DNA of 36,338 bases. Origin: Alphaproteobacteria bacterium (GTDB taxonomy: Bacteria; Pseudomonadota; Alphaproteobacteria; CAAGCB01; CAG-977). The notes under the pieces are model-generated. The model searched no databases and had not been told where the DNA came from. It was given only the letters and a program-made list of their open reading frames with translations. The stretch is taken from the NCBI GenBank assembly GCA_017539865.1, contig JAFYCE010000090.1:1-36338 (forward strand), in the 5' to 3' direction. Shown piece after piece: positions 25,623 to 33,919 of the stretch (position 1 is the stretch's first letter; each line of letters opens with the position of its first letter). The position numbers and the translations under genes are program-made.

Positions 25623-28121
25623 TTGAAACTGGTTCTGTTGTTAAAAAACAACTTGAGTGCCGTTTTTAAAATAGATTCCGACGGAACGATTTTTGCGGCA
25701 AATGCGACTGCTCACCGGATGTTCGGTTATGAAAATGGCGAACTGAACGGAAAGCGGGTACAGGTTGTTTTGCCCCAGAGTGATCATAGGCAAATTCCGT
25801 TCGGTGCGTTGGATGACATACGCAGTCAAATTGAACAGGTCAATACGATCGAAGCTGTCGGTTTGAAAAAAGATGATACGGAATTTCCGGTCGAAATCGT
25901 TTTGACGGCTTGTGAGGGCTATTATGTTTGTCAGGTGAGGGATATTTCCCGCCGTCAGCTGTCCGAAAGCATGGACGGTATTTTGCATACGACTTTGCGT
26001 CGCGTTCTGCGCGGCCAGACATATGAGGAATTTTGCGCTTTTCTGTGCGAAAAAATAGTCGAGCTCTTAGGATGCCCGCTGGTTTGGATCGGCAGAAAGG
26101 AAAAAAACGGCTCGGTTTGCGTTTGTGCGGCTTCCGGTAAATTGTCGGCGGGATTTCCCGCCAATCCCATCCGTTGGGATGATTTGACGGAAACGTTCGG
26201 ACCGACCGGTCAGGCGATTCGGTCGAAGCGGACGGTCATTGTCGAATTGGCCGATAATAAAATCGTTGATTCGGACGGCCGCGAGCATGTTTGCCAAATC
26301 ATTGCTTTCCCTTTGATGACGCATGACGGCGTCGACGGCGTTTTAGAAATTCATTCCGGTTTGGGAAAATTGGACAACGTCACGATTCAGCGTCTGGAAA
26401 CGTTTTCTTTGCGTATTGCCATAGCCATGCAGGTCGCCGGAGATCAGCAGAATTTACGGTTGCAGAGAGCGGCGTTGGAAACTTCTGCCAACGCATTTGT
26501 CATTACAGATGAGAAAGCCAATGTCGTTTGGGTCAATGACGCTTTTTGTTCATCAAGCGGCTACCGTAAGGAAGAGGTCTTGGGGCGCGAATTGGTTTTC
26601 TTGAAAACGGATTTGCAAAACGACGCTTTCTATGAAGAAATGTGGGAGGCTTTGCGTGCCGGCAAAAGATGGCAGGGGGAGATCGTCGATCGTCACAAAA
26701 CGGGGGCGCTGTATACGGTGGATCAAAGAGTAACGCCGATTTTGGATGCCAATAACGAATTGGCGTATTGCGTTATCGCACGTGACGACGTGACGGATCG
26801 TAAAAATGCCGAAGGGCAGATTATGCATCTGGCCAATTACGATCAGCTGACGGGTCTGCCTAACCGCCGCTTGTTTCATGAACAGTTGAAGCAGATTCTT
26901 AAGCGCGCGGAAAAACGTCATAAAAAAGTCGCTTTGATTTTTGCCGATTTAACGAATTTCAACCGGATTAACGACACTTTAGGGCATGCGGCGGGTGACA
27001 CGTTGCTTAAAACCGTAGCGGAACGGTTGTTAAAAATGGCTTCCGAGAATGATTTTGTCTCCCGTATCGGCGGTGATGAATTCACAATGATCGCAGAAGA
27101 CATACGTAACGCTGAAGCCGCGGCTTTGAACGCGCGGACGATGATAGAAACGATTTTGGCACCTATCGTATTGAACGGGACGGAAGTCAATGTCGGCGCC
27201 TGTGTCGGCATTTCGATTTTTCCCGATGACGGAGCGGAACCTGATAAGCTGGTGAATTTCGCCGATATGGCTTTGCGGACGGCGGCTCATTCCTCTCCGA
27301 ACAGTTATTTCTTCTTTTCTCAGGAAATGAATGAAGAAACGGAAGACCGTCTGGCAATGGAGCGCGATTTGCGCAAGGGTTTGATACAGAACGAATTTGC
27401 TTTGTTCTTCCAGCCGCAGTTGGATGTGAAAACCGGTAAAATCAATGCGGCGGAGGCTTTGGTGCGTTGGTTCCATCCGACGCGCGGTATGGTATCGCCG
27501 GTGCGTTTTATTCCGATCGCCGAGGATACGGGATTGATTATTCCGCTGGGGGATTGGATTTTAAAAGAGGCTTTGCGCCATATAAAACTGTGGGATGAAA
27601 TAGGACTGCCGAAAATATCAATTGCGGTCAATTTATCGGCGATTCAGTTCCAACAGGAGGATTTGGCCGGCTCTATCGAGAAAATTTTGGAAGAAAGCGG
27701 CGTTCCGCCGGAACGGTTGGAGCTTGAACTGACCGAAAGCGTTGTGATGCAAGACGCCCGAAAAGCGGACAACATTTTGTCCCGTTTGTCGCGGATCGGA
27801 ATCAAGCTGGCGATCGACGATTTCGGAACGGGGTATTCTTCATTGAGCTATTTGAAACGTTTCGCCGTTGACCGTTTGAAAATCGACCAGTCGTTTGTGC
27901 GCGATATGACTCATAACGCAGATGATGCGGAAATCGCCCGCGCGATTATCAATCTGGGACATACGTTAGGGCTGGAGATCGTTTCCGAAGGCGTTGAAAC
28001 AAAAGAGCAGCTTGAGTTGTTGAAACAGCAGGGGTGCGATATCATTCAAGGGTATTATATCAGCAAGCCCATCCCCGCTTCCGATATTCCGGATTTTTTA
28101 AAAACCGAAAAACATTTTTGA
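25623..28121 (+). CDS. PAS-GAF-PAS-GGDEF-EAL cyclic-di-GMP signalling protein
   Basis: The 832-residue soluble protein reads PAS (about 5-110, AVFKIDSDGTIF), GAF (about 130-270), PAS/PAC (about 285-395, FVITDEKANVVWVND), GGDEF (about 405-560) and EAL (about 575-825). GGDEF is intact (residues 483-487), so cyclase activity is possible, but the inhibitory RxxD site is replaced by SEND. The EAL domain keeps its metal and catalytic residues: EALVRW (E611), ELTES, IDDFGTGYSSL, KIDQSF and GVETKEQ, so it is likely an active c-di-GMP phosphodiesterase. There is no membrane helix. The start is TTG at 25623, right after GAGGAG; no ATG fits. It diverges from motAB, suggesting control of motility. A very short tail follows the EAL domain. 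Confidence 0.93.
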   Translation: MKLVLLLKNNLSAVFKIDSDGTIFAANATAHRMFGYENGELNGKRVQVVLPQSDHRQIPFGALDDIRSQIEQVNTIEAVGLKKDDTEFPVEIVLTACEGYYVCQVRDISRRQLSESMDGILHTTLRRVLRGQTYEEFCAFLCEKIVELLGCPLVWIGRKEKNGSVCVCAASGKLSAGFPANPIRWDDLTETFGPTGQAIRSKRTVIVELADNKIVDSDGREHVCQIIAFPLMTHDGVDGVLEIHSGLGKLDNVTIQRLETFSLRIAIAMQVAGDQQNLRLQRAALETSANAFVITDEKANVVWVNDAFCSSSGYRKEEVLGRELVFLKTDLQNDAFYEEMWEALRAGKRWQGEIVDRHKTGALYTVDQRVTPILDANNELAYCVIARDDVTDRKNAEGQIMHLANYDQLTGLPNRRLFHEQLKQILKRAEKRHKKVALIFADLTNFNRINDTLGHAAGDTLLKTVAERLLKMASENDFVSRIGGDEFTMIAEDIRNAEAAALNARTMIETILAPIVLNGTEVNVGACVGISIFPDDGAEPDKLVNFADMALRTAAHSSPNSYFFFSQEMNEETEDRLAMERDLRKGLIQNEFALFFQPQLDVKTGKINAAEALVRWFHPTRGMVSPVRFIPIAEDTGLIIPLGDWILKEALRHIKLWDEIGLPKISIAVNLSAIQFQQEDLAGSIEKILEESGVPPERLELELTESVVMQDARKADNILSRLSRIGIKLAIDDFGTGYSSLSYLKRFAVDRLKIDQSFVRDMTHNADDAEIARAIINLGHTLGLEIVSEGVETKEQLELLKQQGCDIIQGYYISKPIPASDIPDFLKTEKHF

Positions 28122-28147
28122 TTCCGTCAGGCGCGGGTAGCTTAAAC

Positions 28148-28684
28148 ATGAAAGAATTTAAACCATATCAGCAAGGTTCCGTTGATTATTTCTGCGGCGT
28201 TTATTCTGTTTTAAACGCTTTTCGCTGGGCGGCTCGGGATTTTAAGCTTCTTTCATATACGCAGGGTTGCCTGTTTTATCAGAATCTTATTTCCTTTTTA
28301 CTGAAAAAGGAAATGTTTACGCGGGTTTTGGAACGCGGAACGCCGGATGATTTATTGATTGATATATTGCGTGAGGCCGACCGGTATTCCCGAAAAAAAT
28401 TCAAACTGGCCTTGAATTTTGAATGCCCGTATGTCGATACGGAAAAAAGCGTTCCGGAAGCGTTGTCGGAAATCGGTTCTTTTTTGGAACGGGAACATAC
28501 CGCTTGGATTATTTCGTTGTATAACAGGACTTTGGGAAGCCATTATACGGTCGGGACAAAAGTCGTCGGTCGGCGTGTCTATTTGTTTGACAGCTGCGGC
28601 GGTTCCGTCTGTCATACCGATCATGCGCTTTGGGGGCCGAAGATTAAAAAAGGCGATAGCGCGCCATGTCCGCCGCAGGGGTAG
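28148..28684 (+). CDS. Predicted papain/C39-like cysteine peptidase or amidase (uncharacterised)
   Basis: The 178-residue protein has no signal peptide or membrane helix. Near the N-terminus QQGSVDYFCGVYSVLNA places C16 at the start of a helix after glutamines, as in papain-fold enzymes; SHYTVG gives H132 and YLFDSCGG gives D148, a Cys-His-Asp arrangement typical of the C39/papain clan. No name can be given and the substrate is unknown. The frame is open further upstream inside the previous gene, but ATG at 28148 starts the recognisable protein; its Shine-Dalgarno is weak. It lies 26 bases after the GGDEF-EAL gene, so both may share a transcript, ended by the terminator at 28736. Confidence 0.65.
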   Translation: MKEFKPYQQGSVDYFCGVYSVLNAFRWAARDFKLLSYTQGCLFYQNLISFLLKKEMFTRVLERGTPDDLLIDILREADRYSRKKFKLALNFECPYVDTEKSVPEALSEIGSFLEREHTAWIISLYNRTLGSHYTVGTKVVGRRVYLFDSCGGSVCHTDHALWGPKIKKGDSAPCPPQG

Positions 28685-28735
28685 ATGTATCTGTTCAAAC
28701 CCGGACAAGTATTGATAACGGTGAGCCGGATTTAG

Positions 28736-28760
28736 AAAAAGCCCCTTTTCAGGGGCTTTT
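28736..28760. terminator. Bidirectional terminator between peptidase-like and AsmA-like genes
   Basis: GCCCCT (28741-28746) and AGGGGC (28751-28756) enclose the loop TTTC, flanked by AAAAA and TTTT. It serves the two convergent genes. Confidence 0.8.
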
Positions 28761-28769
28761 AAATTGGAA

Positions 28770-29486
28770 TTAAAAGAGTTTTTTCAAAAGCTTTCCGATG
28801 GAATCCGTGCCGGACTTGACAGCTTCCGTCGTCGCAGTCGCTATGGCGTTCAAAGTTTCGGTCGAAAAGACGTTTATGACGGAAGTCAAAACCTCTTTGA
28901 ACGTTGAAGGTTTTTTTTCGCCGATATCGGTCATGTGGATGGTCGGCAACGGCAATGTCATGCCGATTCCCGAAATTGAAGCGGAAACTTTTGCGTCCTT
29001 TACGGTCAAGTCTTTAATGACGACTTGTTTCGCCTGTTTGCCTTTTTCATTTTTGGCCGGATCGGGGGCGGCGGTCGTATCGGCCGTTTTCGGTTCTCCG
29101 GCGATGTTTTTTTGAAGCGCGGCAATATTGTTTGTCCCGTTTGCGATTTCATAGCTGGCGAAAACATTGTCCACAGTGATTTGATTGATAATGATTTTGT
29201 TGCTAAACACCGTTTTCGGCTGTAAATCAACGGTAATCTTTCCTAAAGAAAACAGATCCTTGCCGGAAAATCCTTCGGGGTTTCCGATGTGCAGTTCTTT
29301 GAGCATAAGATGTCCCTGAAACGGCTGAAAATCGATTTCACCTAAAAGAACCGTTGTTTGAGTGAATTTCGGACCGATTTTTTCGACGGCGTCTTTGATC
29401 AGCTTATTACGTCCCATATAAACGCCGGACAGTGCAAGAATAACAACAAAAAACAGGCCGGCAGAGATTTTCAAAAATGTTTTCAT
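28770..29486 (-). CDS. AsmA-like membrane-anchored protein (uncharacterised)
   Basis: The 238-residue protein has one N-terminal membrane helix (residues 5-24) and then a periplasmic domain. The stretch from TTVLLGEIDF through GHLMLKELHIGNPEGF, LFSLGKITVDLQP and IIINQITVDN is the repeating amphipathic pattern found in the AsmA family, whose larger members shuttle phospholipids across the periplasm. A K/P/A/T-rich linker (about 130-150) and a second similar segment (VVIKDLTVKDAKVSA) follow, with a helical C-terminus. At this length it is a small, single-anchor relative; its role is not known. ATG at 29486 follows GCGGGA. It is monocistronic between a terminator and a divergent promoter region. 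Confidence 0.6.
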   Translation of the reverse strand: MKTFLKISAGLFFVVILALSGVYMGRNKLIKDAVEKIGPKFTQTTVLLGEIDFQPFQGHLMLKELHIGNPEGFSGKDLFSLGKITVDLQPKTVFSNKIIINQITVDNVFASYEIANGTNNIAALQKNIAGEPKTADTTAAPDPAKNEKGKQAKQVVIKDLTVKDAKVSASISGIGMTLPLPTIHMTDIGEKKPSTFKEVLTSVINVFSTETLNAIATATTEAVKSGTDSIGKLLKKLF

Positions 29487-29627
29487 CGTTTACATCCCGC
29501 TTTGTTTAAAACTGCGGGAATTTTACTACAAGGCATGGCAAAACTAAAGAAATGTTTTTTTATCGAAGCACGGCAAAGACGTTCGATTAACAGGAGAAAG
29601 ATATAAATAACTGTTTGTTTTATTTGT

Positions 29628-29670
29628 TTTTTCATATAAACTGGTTCTCAACGATATGAATTTTTCATAT
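29628..29670 (+). promoter_or_regulatory. Repeats upstream of udp (possible operator)
   Basis: TTTTTCATAT occurs at 29628-29637 and again at 29661-29670, 33 bases apart (about three helical turns). The second copy is the right arm of the perfect inverted repeat ATATGAA-TTT-TTCATAT (29654-29670). The site lies 30 to 70 bases before the udp start, where a regulator would act. The rest of the 213-base gap (29487-29699) shows no gene. Confidence 0.4.
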
Positions 29671-29699
29671 TCATTGTTATTTTTTTAGAGAGGTTTTCC

Positions 29700-30470
29700 A
29701 TGCAAAAGCTTGATAGGCAGTTTCATATCCGTTGTGTCGAAGGCGATGTCGGCCGTTACGTCATTTTACCGGGGGATCCGGGGCGTTGCGAATCCATCGC
29801 CAAATTGTTTGATGACGCGCATCATGTCGGACAAAATCGCGAATACAATATTTACACCGGTACGCTGTTGGGCGAAAAGGTGTCCGTCTGCTCAACCGGT
29901 ATCGGTGGTCCTTCCGCTTCCATCGCTATGGAAGAATTGCATAACATCGGCGCAGACACTTTCATCCGCACCGGAACGTGCGGCGGGATTGATCTTGACG
30001 TCCAATCCGGTGACATCGTTGTAGCAACGGGCGCCATCCGTTTCGAACACACGTCCATGGAATACGCGCCGATTGAATATCCGGCTGTCGCCGATTTGGA
30101 TTTGACGATTGCTTTGCGTCAGGCCGCTTTGGCAATGGGCAAAACGACCCACACGGGCATTGTTCAGTGCAAAGACGCTTTCTACGGTCAGCACAGCCCC
30201 GCAAAGATGCCTGTTTCCTATGAACTGTTACAGAAATGGGAAGCTTGGAAACGTTTGGGCGTCAAAGCCAGCGAAATGGAATCCGCCGCTTTGTTTGTTG
30301 TTGCGGACGCGTTGAAGTGTCGTTGCGGTTCCTGCTTCCATGTAATTTGGAATCAGGAACGCGAAGCCGCCGGTTTGGATCAGAAGATGTCCGAGGACAC
30401 TTCCGCCGCCGTGCGTGTTGCCGTTGACGCTCTGAAAATCATTATTGAACAAGACAGAGCCAAAAAATAA
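29700..30470 (+). CDS. udp: Uridine phosphorylase
   Basis: The 256-residue enzyme cleaves uridine with phosphate to uracil and ribose 1-phosphate in pyrimidine salvage. It has the PNP/UDP family phosphate-binding LPGDPGRCE, the ribose-contacting [16 protein letters not shown], the RTGTCGGI loop, and [11 protein letters not shown], whose Met-Glu contacts the ribose hydroxyls. Length matches E. coli Udp (253). ATG at 29700 follows AGAGAGG. It is a single-gene unit, ended by the terminator at 30494. Confidence 0.94.
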   Translation: MQKLDRQFHIRCVEGDVGRYVILPGDPGRCESIAKLFDDAHHVGQNREYNIYTGTLLGEKVSVCSTGIGGPSASIAMEELHNIGADTFIRTGTCGGIDLDVQSGDIVVATGAIRFEHTSMEYAPIEYPAVADLDLTIALRQAALAMGKTTHTGIVQCKDAFYGQHSPAKMPVSYELLQKWEAWKRLGVKASEMESAALFVVADALKCRCGSCFHVIWNQEREAAGLDQKMSEDTSAAVRVAVDALKIIIEQDRAKK

Positions 30471-30492
30471 TCTGCGCTTGAAACTCAAAAGG

Positions 30493-30518
30493 AAAGGGGC
30501 TTTTTCAAGCCCCTTTTT
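30493..30518. terminator. Bidirectional terminator between udp and the outer-membrane protein gene
   Basis: AAGGGGCTT (30494-30502) and AAGCCCCTT (30507-30515) enclose the loop TTTC, followed by T residues on the plus strand and by TTTCC on the minus strand. It serves udp and probably the convergent gene, whose stop lies only a few bases away. Confidence 0.8.
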
Positions 30519-30523
30519 ACCGG

Positions 30524-31369
30524 TTAAAATTCGTATTTCAGATTGACTCCCAACGTGTAACTGCCTTGATTGGTCGGCGCAAACGGCAGTTTGATGTTGT
30601 TGGAGCCGGCCAGAACATAGTCCGCGTTCAATCCGACAGCGATATTCTGATAAAGATTCATATAACTGTTTGCAAAAAACGTCAGGTCTTTGTTTCGCAC
30701 GCGATCCTGCGTATCCCATGAAAAACGCAATCCGACATCGGCCGTTGTTCGTGCGTCGGGCGTCAGATGCATGGCGGCGTCAACGGCAAAGACGTCATAT
30801 TGCTGATTGTTGCCGTAACCGATGTTTTGATAATCCAATCGGGTGTAGACGAACACTTTTTCTCCGGTTTCCGTTCCCGCCGTCAAATACAAATGGGTGC
30901 TTTTCTGATTTTCGTTAATGACGTTCTTCCATTTTGTAAAATCCGTTCGGGTTACATCCGCGCCGATCTGAACGCGCCAAACGTCTTCAATCGTATTGAC
31001 TTTGGTGCCGACCGTCCAAGACCAATCGTGGAAAGAAGCCGAGCCTTCCTTCTTTGTCCAGTCATACGATAAGCCGCCGTAAACAGCCCATGTTTCCGTG
31101 ATGCCGTATGTCAGCATTTCGGATGCCGTATGCTTTTTCGCGTTTTTCAAAACGGGAAATCCCGTTTGAGCCGGCGCATTGATTGAAGCGTTCAATTTGA
31201 CGCGGGTAAAAGAAACTTTTGAATCCGCCAAAAACGCTTTTCCCGGAATATAAAAAGGATTCGTGATGTCCACATATCCGCGAGCTTCGGGATAAATGTC
31301 TTTCTTTTCTTGAGCTTGCGCAGAAGAGGCCGCCAGACAGAAAACTGTTGCCAATAAAAGCTTTTTCAT
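30524..31369 (-). CDS. Predicted outer-membrane beta-barrel protein
   Basis: The 281-residue precursor has a clear signal peptide (MKKLLLATVFCLAASSAQA, cleavage before QEKKD). The mature part consists of alternating amphipathic strands with aromatic girdles (WAVYGGLSYDW, VWRVQIGADV, VFVYTRLDYQNIGYG, ADVGLRFSWDT, IAVGLNADYVLAGSN) and ends in YTLGVNLKYEF, a C-terminal phenylalanine typical of proteins inserted by BamA. Roughly ten to twelve strands would fit the length. Function is unknown; a small porin or surface barrel is likely. ATG at 31369; the leader contains GAAAGG. It shares a terminator with udp. Confidence 0.7.
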   Translation of the reverse strand: MKKLLLATVFCLAASSAQAQEKKDIYPEARGYVDITNPFYIPGKAFLADSKVSFTRVKLNASINAPAQTGFPVLKNAKKHTASEMLTYGITETWAVYGGLSYDWTKKEGSASFHDWSWTVGTKVNTIEDVWRVQIGADVTRTDFTKWKNVINENQKSTHLYLTAGTETGEKVFVYTRLDYQNIGYGNNQQYDVFAVDAAMHLTPDARTTADVGLRFSWDTQDRVRNKDLTFFANSYMNLYQNIAVGLNADYVLAGSNNIKLPFAPTNQGSYTLGVNLKYEF

Positions 31370-31506
31370 AAGATTAAACCTTTCTTTTCATAAATACTTG
31401 TTTAAGTTTAATTGAGAAAGCTTAATCCTTCGTTTCGTCGGTGTAAAAAGTTTGATTTTTTATTCAATCGGTTTTACTCTGCCATGAAAACAGGGAGAAA
31501 ATCATT

Positions 31507-32199
31507 ATGGGTATACGCAAATTGAAACTTTGGGTCAATAAAACAATTCACGGATACGATATACCCGATTGCAAAAAAGCCCAACCTCTGAAAATAAAGC
31601 CGGAAGCGCGCATTTTGGTTTTGGCTCCCCATGCCGATGACGAAACAATCGGGTGCGGCGGTTTTTTACTGAAATACGGAGCGCAGTGCGATGTCGTTTT
31701 ATTGACGGACGGACGCTATGGAAATTCCGCCGTTGAACCGGAACAAATGATTGAAATGCGCAAAAAAGAATTTGAAACGGTCATGGCGAACTATGCCGTT
31801 CGAAACGTTCGTATGCTTAATATCGAAGACGGGAAACTGATCGACTGTTTTCGCGATTTTGCAACGCTTGACTTCAAAGGTTACGACTATGTCCTCATGC
31901 CTCATCCGATGGATTTCCATAAAGACCATGTCGCCGTCAGCTGTTTGTTCAAACGGTTGTGCAAAACGCGTCCTTTTAAAGGTCGTGTCATCTATTATGA
32001 GATATGGAACACTCTGGCCAGACCGACGCACTATGTTGATATTTCCGATGTTGTCACCGAAAAAAGACGATTGATTAATCTTTACCGGTCTCAAATCAAA
32101 AACATAGATTACGCTTCACGAATTTTGGGGCTGAACCATTATCGGGGGCTGCGCCATCATGTCGAATACGAAGAAGATTTTGAGGTCGAGAAAATCTGA
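31507..32199 (+). CDS. PIG-L/LmbE-family deacetylase
   Basis: The 230-residue protein carries the zinc-site motif APHADDETIGCGG (H42, D45) and the second histidine motif PHPMDFHKDH, with LLTDGRYG between. Family enzymes remove N-acetyl groups from sugar-linked substrates such as GlcNAc lipids or antibiotic intermediates. The stretch TLARPTHYVDIS is also typical of bacterial LmbE-like proteins found in glycan gene sets. No signal peptide is seen. ATG at 31507 follows AGGGAG. It stands alone between the outer-membrane protein (divergent) and htpX; its substrate cannot be inferred here. Confidence 0.85.
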   Translation: MGIRKLKLWVNKTIHGYDIPDCKKAQPLKIKPEARILVLAPHADDETIGCGGFLLKYGAQCDVVLLTDGRYGNSAVEPEQMIEMRKKEFETVMANYAVRNVRMLNIEDGKLIDCFRDFATLDFKGYDYVLMPHPMDFHKDHVAVSCLFKRLCKTRPFKGRVIYYEIWNTLARPTHYVDISDVVTEKRRLINLYRSQIKNIDYASRILGLNHYRGLRHHVEYEEDFEVEKI

Positions 32200-32250
32200 C
32201 GGAAGTTTTTTGAAACGCCTGTTATTTCGCTCTAATTCGCAGGAATAGGT

Positions 32251-32278
32251 TTGCTTTTTTGCGTCGGCTGTTTATCAT
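32251..32278 (+). promoter_or_regulatory. Candidate promoter of htpX
   Basis: TTGCTT at 32251-32256 and TATCAT at 32273-32278 are 16 bases apart, 23 bases before the htpX start codon. It is a sigma70-like match; a heat-shock sigma element was not recognised. Confidence 0.35.
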
Positions 32279-32300
32279 CGATTCAAAAAAGGAGAGCGGT

Positions 32301-33254
32301 ATGATTAAAAGAATAGGTTTGTTTCTATGCATCAACTTTGTTGTTTTGATGACAATCGGTTTTTTAGTACGTTTGTTCGGCGTCGACCGATGGATGATGC
32401 AGGAGGGAATTGATTACGTTCAACTTTTGTCGTTCAGTGCGGTTTTAGGTTTTACCGGTTCTTTTATTTCTCTGTTGATGTCTAAAACCATGGCTAAAAT
32501 GTTTGTCGGCGCCCGTGTGATTGAACGGCCGAAAACGGAGCAGGAACAATGGTTGGTCGAAACGGTTGAAGAATTGTCAAAAAAGGCTCGGGTGAAAATG
32601 CCGGAAATCGCCGTTTACTCGGGGTCTGCCAACGCTTTTGCAACGGGGGCTTTTAAAGACGACGCCCTCGTTGCCGTATCGACCGGATTGCTGCAGTCGA
32701 TGACCCGACCGCAAATCCGTGCCGTACTCGCTCATGAAATGTCGCATGTTAAAAACGGAGACATGGTGACAATGACGCTGGTTCAGGGCGTACTGAACAC
32801 TTTTGTGTTTTTTTTCGCGCGCGTTTTGACTTTTTTATTGCATTCTTCAAATAACGATGAACACCGGCAACGGCGGGCGGGGGGCGTCGGATATTATTTT
32901 ACCGTACGGATTTTTGAAATGCTGTTCGGCATTTTAGGCAGTATCGTTGCCTGCGCTTTTTCACGGCATCGGGAGTATAAAGCCGATGCGGGGGCGGCGG
33001 AATTATTAGGCGATGCAAAAGACATGATTGACGCTTTAAAAGCGTTGGGGACTACGGATATGCGTCCTCTGCCGGCTGAAATGAAAGCGTTCGGGATTGT
33101 GGATATGCCGTCTTTTGCCGAACTGTTTTCGACTCATCCTTCTTTGCGGAACAGAATAAAAGCCTTGTCAAAACAGACATTTCAACATGAAAAGCAAGGA
33201 ACGGGCGGTGTCTTTTCCGCTGTTTCCTCCGGTCGGAAAATGCCGTGGGATTAA
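32301..33254 (+). CDS. htpX: Membrane zinc metalloprotease HtpX (M48B)
   Basis: The 317-residue protein has two N-terminal membrane helices (LCINFVVLMTIGFLVRLF and FSAVLGFTGSFISLLM), the zinc motif LAHEMSHVKNGD (HEMSH), two further hydrophobic segments (TFVFFFARVLTFLL and MLFGILGSIVACAF), and the third-ligand motif SRHREYKADAGAAEL. HtpX degrades misfolded inner-membrane proteins alongside FtsH. Length is slightly above E. coli HtpX (293) because of a C-terminal extension. An upstream in-frame ATG at 32259 would add 14 residues; ATG at 32301 with GGAGAG is preferred. Its stop shares three bases with the stop of the convergent UDG gene. Confidence 0.95.
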   Translation: MIKRIGLFLCINFVVLMTIGFLVRLFGVDRWMMQEGIDYVQLLSFSAVLGFTGSFISLLMSKTMAKMFVGARVIERPKTEQEQWLVETVEELSKKARVKMPEIAVYSGSANAFATGAFKDDALVAVSTGLLQSMTRPQIRAVLAHEMSHVKNGDMVTMTLVQGVLNTFVFFFARVLTFLLHSSNNDEHRQRRAGGVGYYFTVRIFEMLFGILGSIVACAFSRHREYKADAGAAELLGDAKDMIDALKALGTTDMRPLPAEMKAFGIVDMPSFAELFSTHPSLRNRIKALSKQTFQHEKQGTGGVFSAVSSGRKMPWD

Positions 33255-33919
33255 GCTTTGAGCGCTTTTGAAAGTGTTTTAAATACGTCTGTGAACATTT
33301 CCGGTGTCAGTTTGCCCGTATTGACGTTGTAACGCGACGTATGATAGGTGTCCAATAAACGGATTTCCCGTCCGTTCCAATCGAGTCGATGCAAAGCATT
33401 GTGCGCGAATTTGAAAGCTGTTTTTTTCTGCCCCAATACGGATAAGACCGCATTGTGCGCCAATCCGCCTAAAACAAGGATCACCTTTAAATTCGGCATG
33501 GCTTTTATTTCTTGCGCCAGATAACGCCCGCAACAACGGACTTCATCACCGGTCGGCTTGTTTTCAGGCGGAACACAACGCACCGCGTTTGTCAAACGGG
33601 CGTTGAGCAGTCTGACACCGTCATCGGGACAAGCCTGATAAATTCCTTCGGAAAAGCCGAAATCATGCAAGCGACCGTAAAGCAAATCACCGGCAAAATC
33701 ACCGGTGAAAGGCCGTCCCGTCCTGTTGGCTCCCTTTAATCCGGGGGCTAATCCGACAATTAACAACTCGGCATTCAAATTCCCTAACGAAGGAACGGGA
33801 GCGTTGAAAAAGTCAGGATAAAGCTTTCTGTTCTTTTCTAAAAAGGAAACCAAGCGCGGACAAAAACGACAAGTTTCATCCGGACAAACGAAATCAGGGG
33901 ACATAGTCTGTTTTTTCAT
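33251..33919 (-). CDS. Uracil-DNA glycosylase, family 5 (UdgB-like)
   Basis: The 222-residue iron-sulfur UDG has cysteines placed for a 4Fe-4S cluster (C17 and C20 in CRFC, C115, C129/C130), motif 1 GLAPGLKGANRTGRPFTGD, the LTNAVRCVPPENKPT segment, and the motif YHTSRYNVNTGKLT. Absence of the family-4 active-site acid in motif 1 (GLAPG) and the ANRTGR sequence point to family 5, which removes uracil and some other deaminated bases. The start at 33919 overlaps the end of the NYN gene by 26 bases; a second ATG at 33904 is also possible. Neither has a clear Shine-Dalgarno, as expected for translational coupling. Confidence 0.9.
   Translation of the reverse strand: MKKQTMSPDFVCPDETCRFCPRLVSFLEKNRKLYPDFFNAPVPSLGNLNAELLIVGLAPGLKGANRTGRPFTGDFAGDLLYGRLHDFGFSEGIYQACPDDGVRLLNARLTNAVRCVPPENKPTGDEVRCCGRYLAQEIKAMPNLKVILVLGGLAHNAVLSVLGQKKTAFKFAHNALHRLDWNGREIRLLDTYHTSRYNVNTGKLTPEMFTDVFKTLSKALKA

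Noticed and set aside
28034..28147. N-terminal extension of the peptidase-like protein into the GGDEF-EAL gene.
   Set aside because: The first 38 codons overlap the EAL-domain end in another frame; ATG at 28148 starts the coherent protein.
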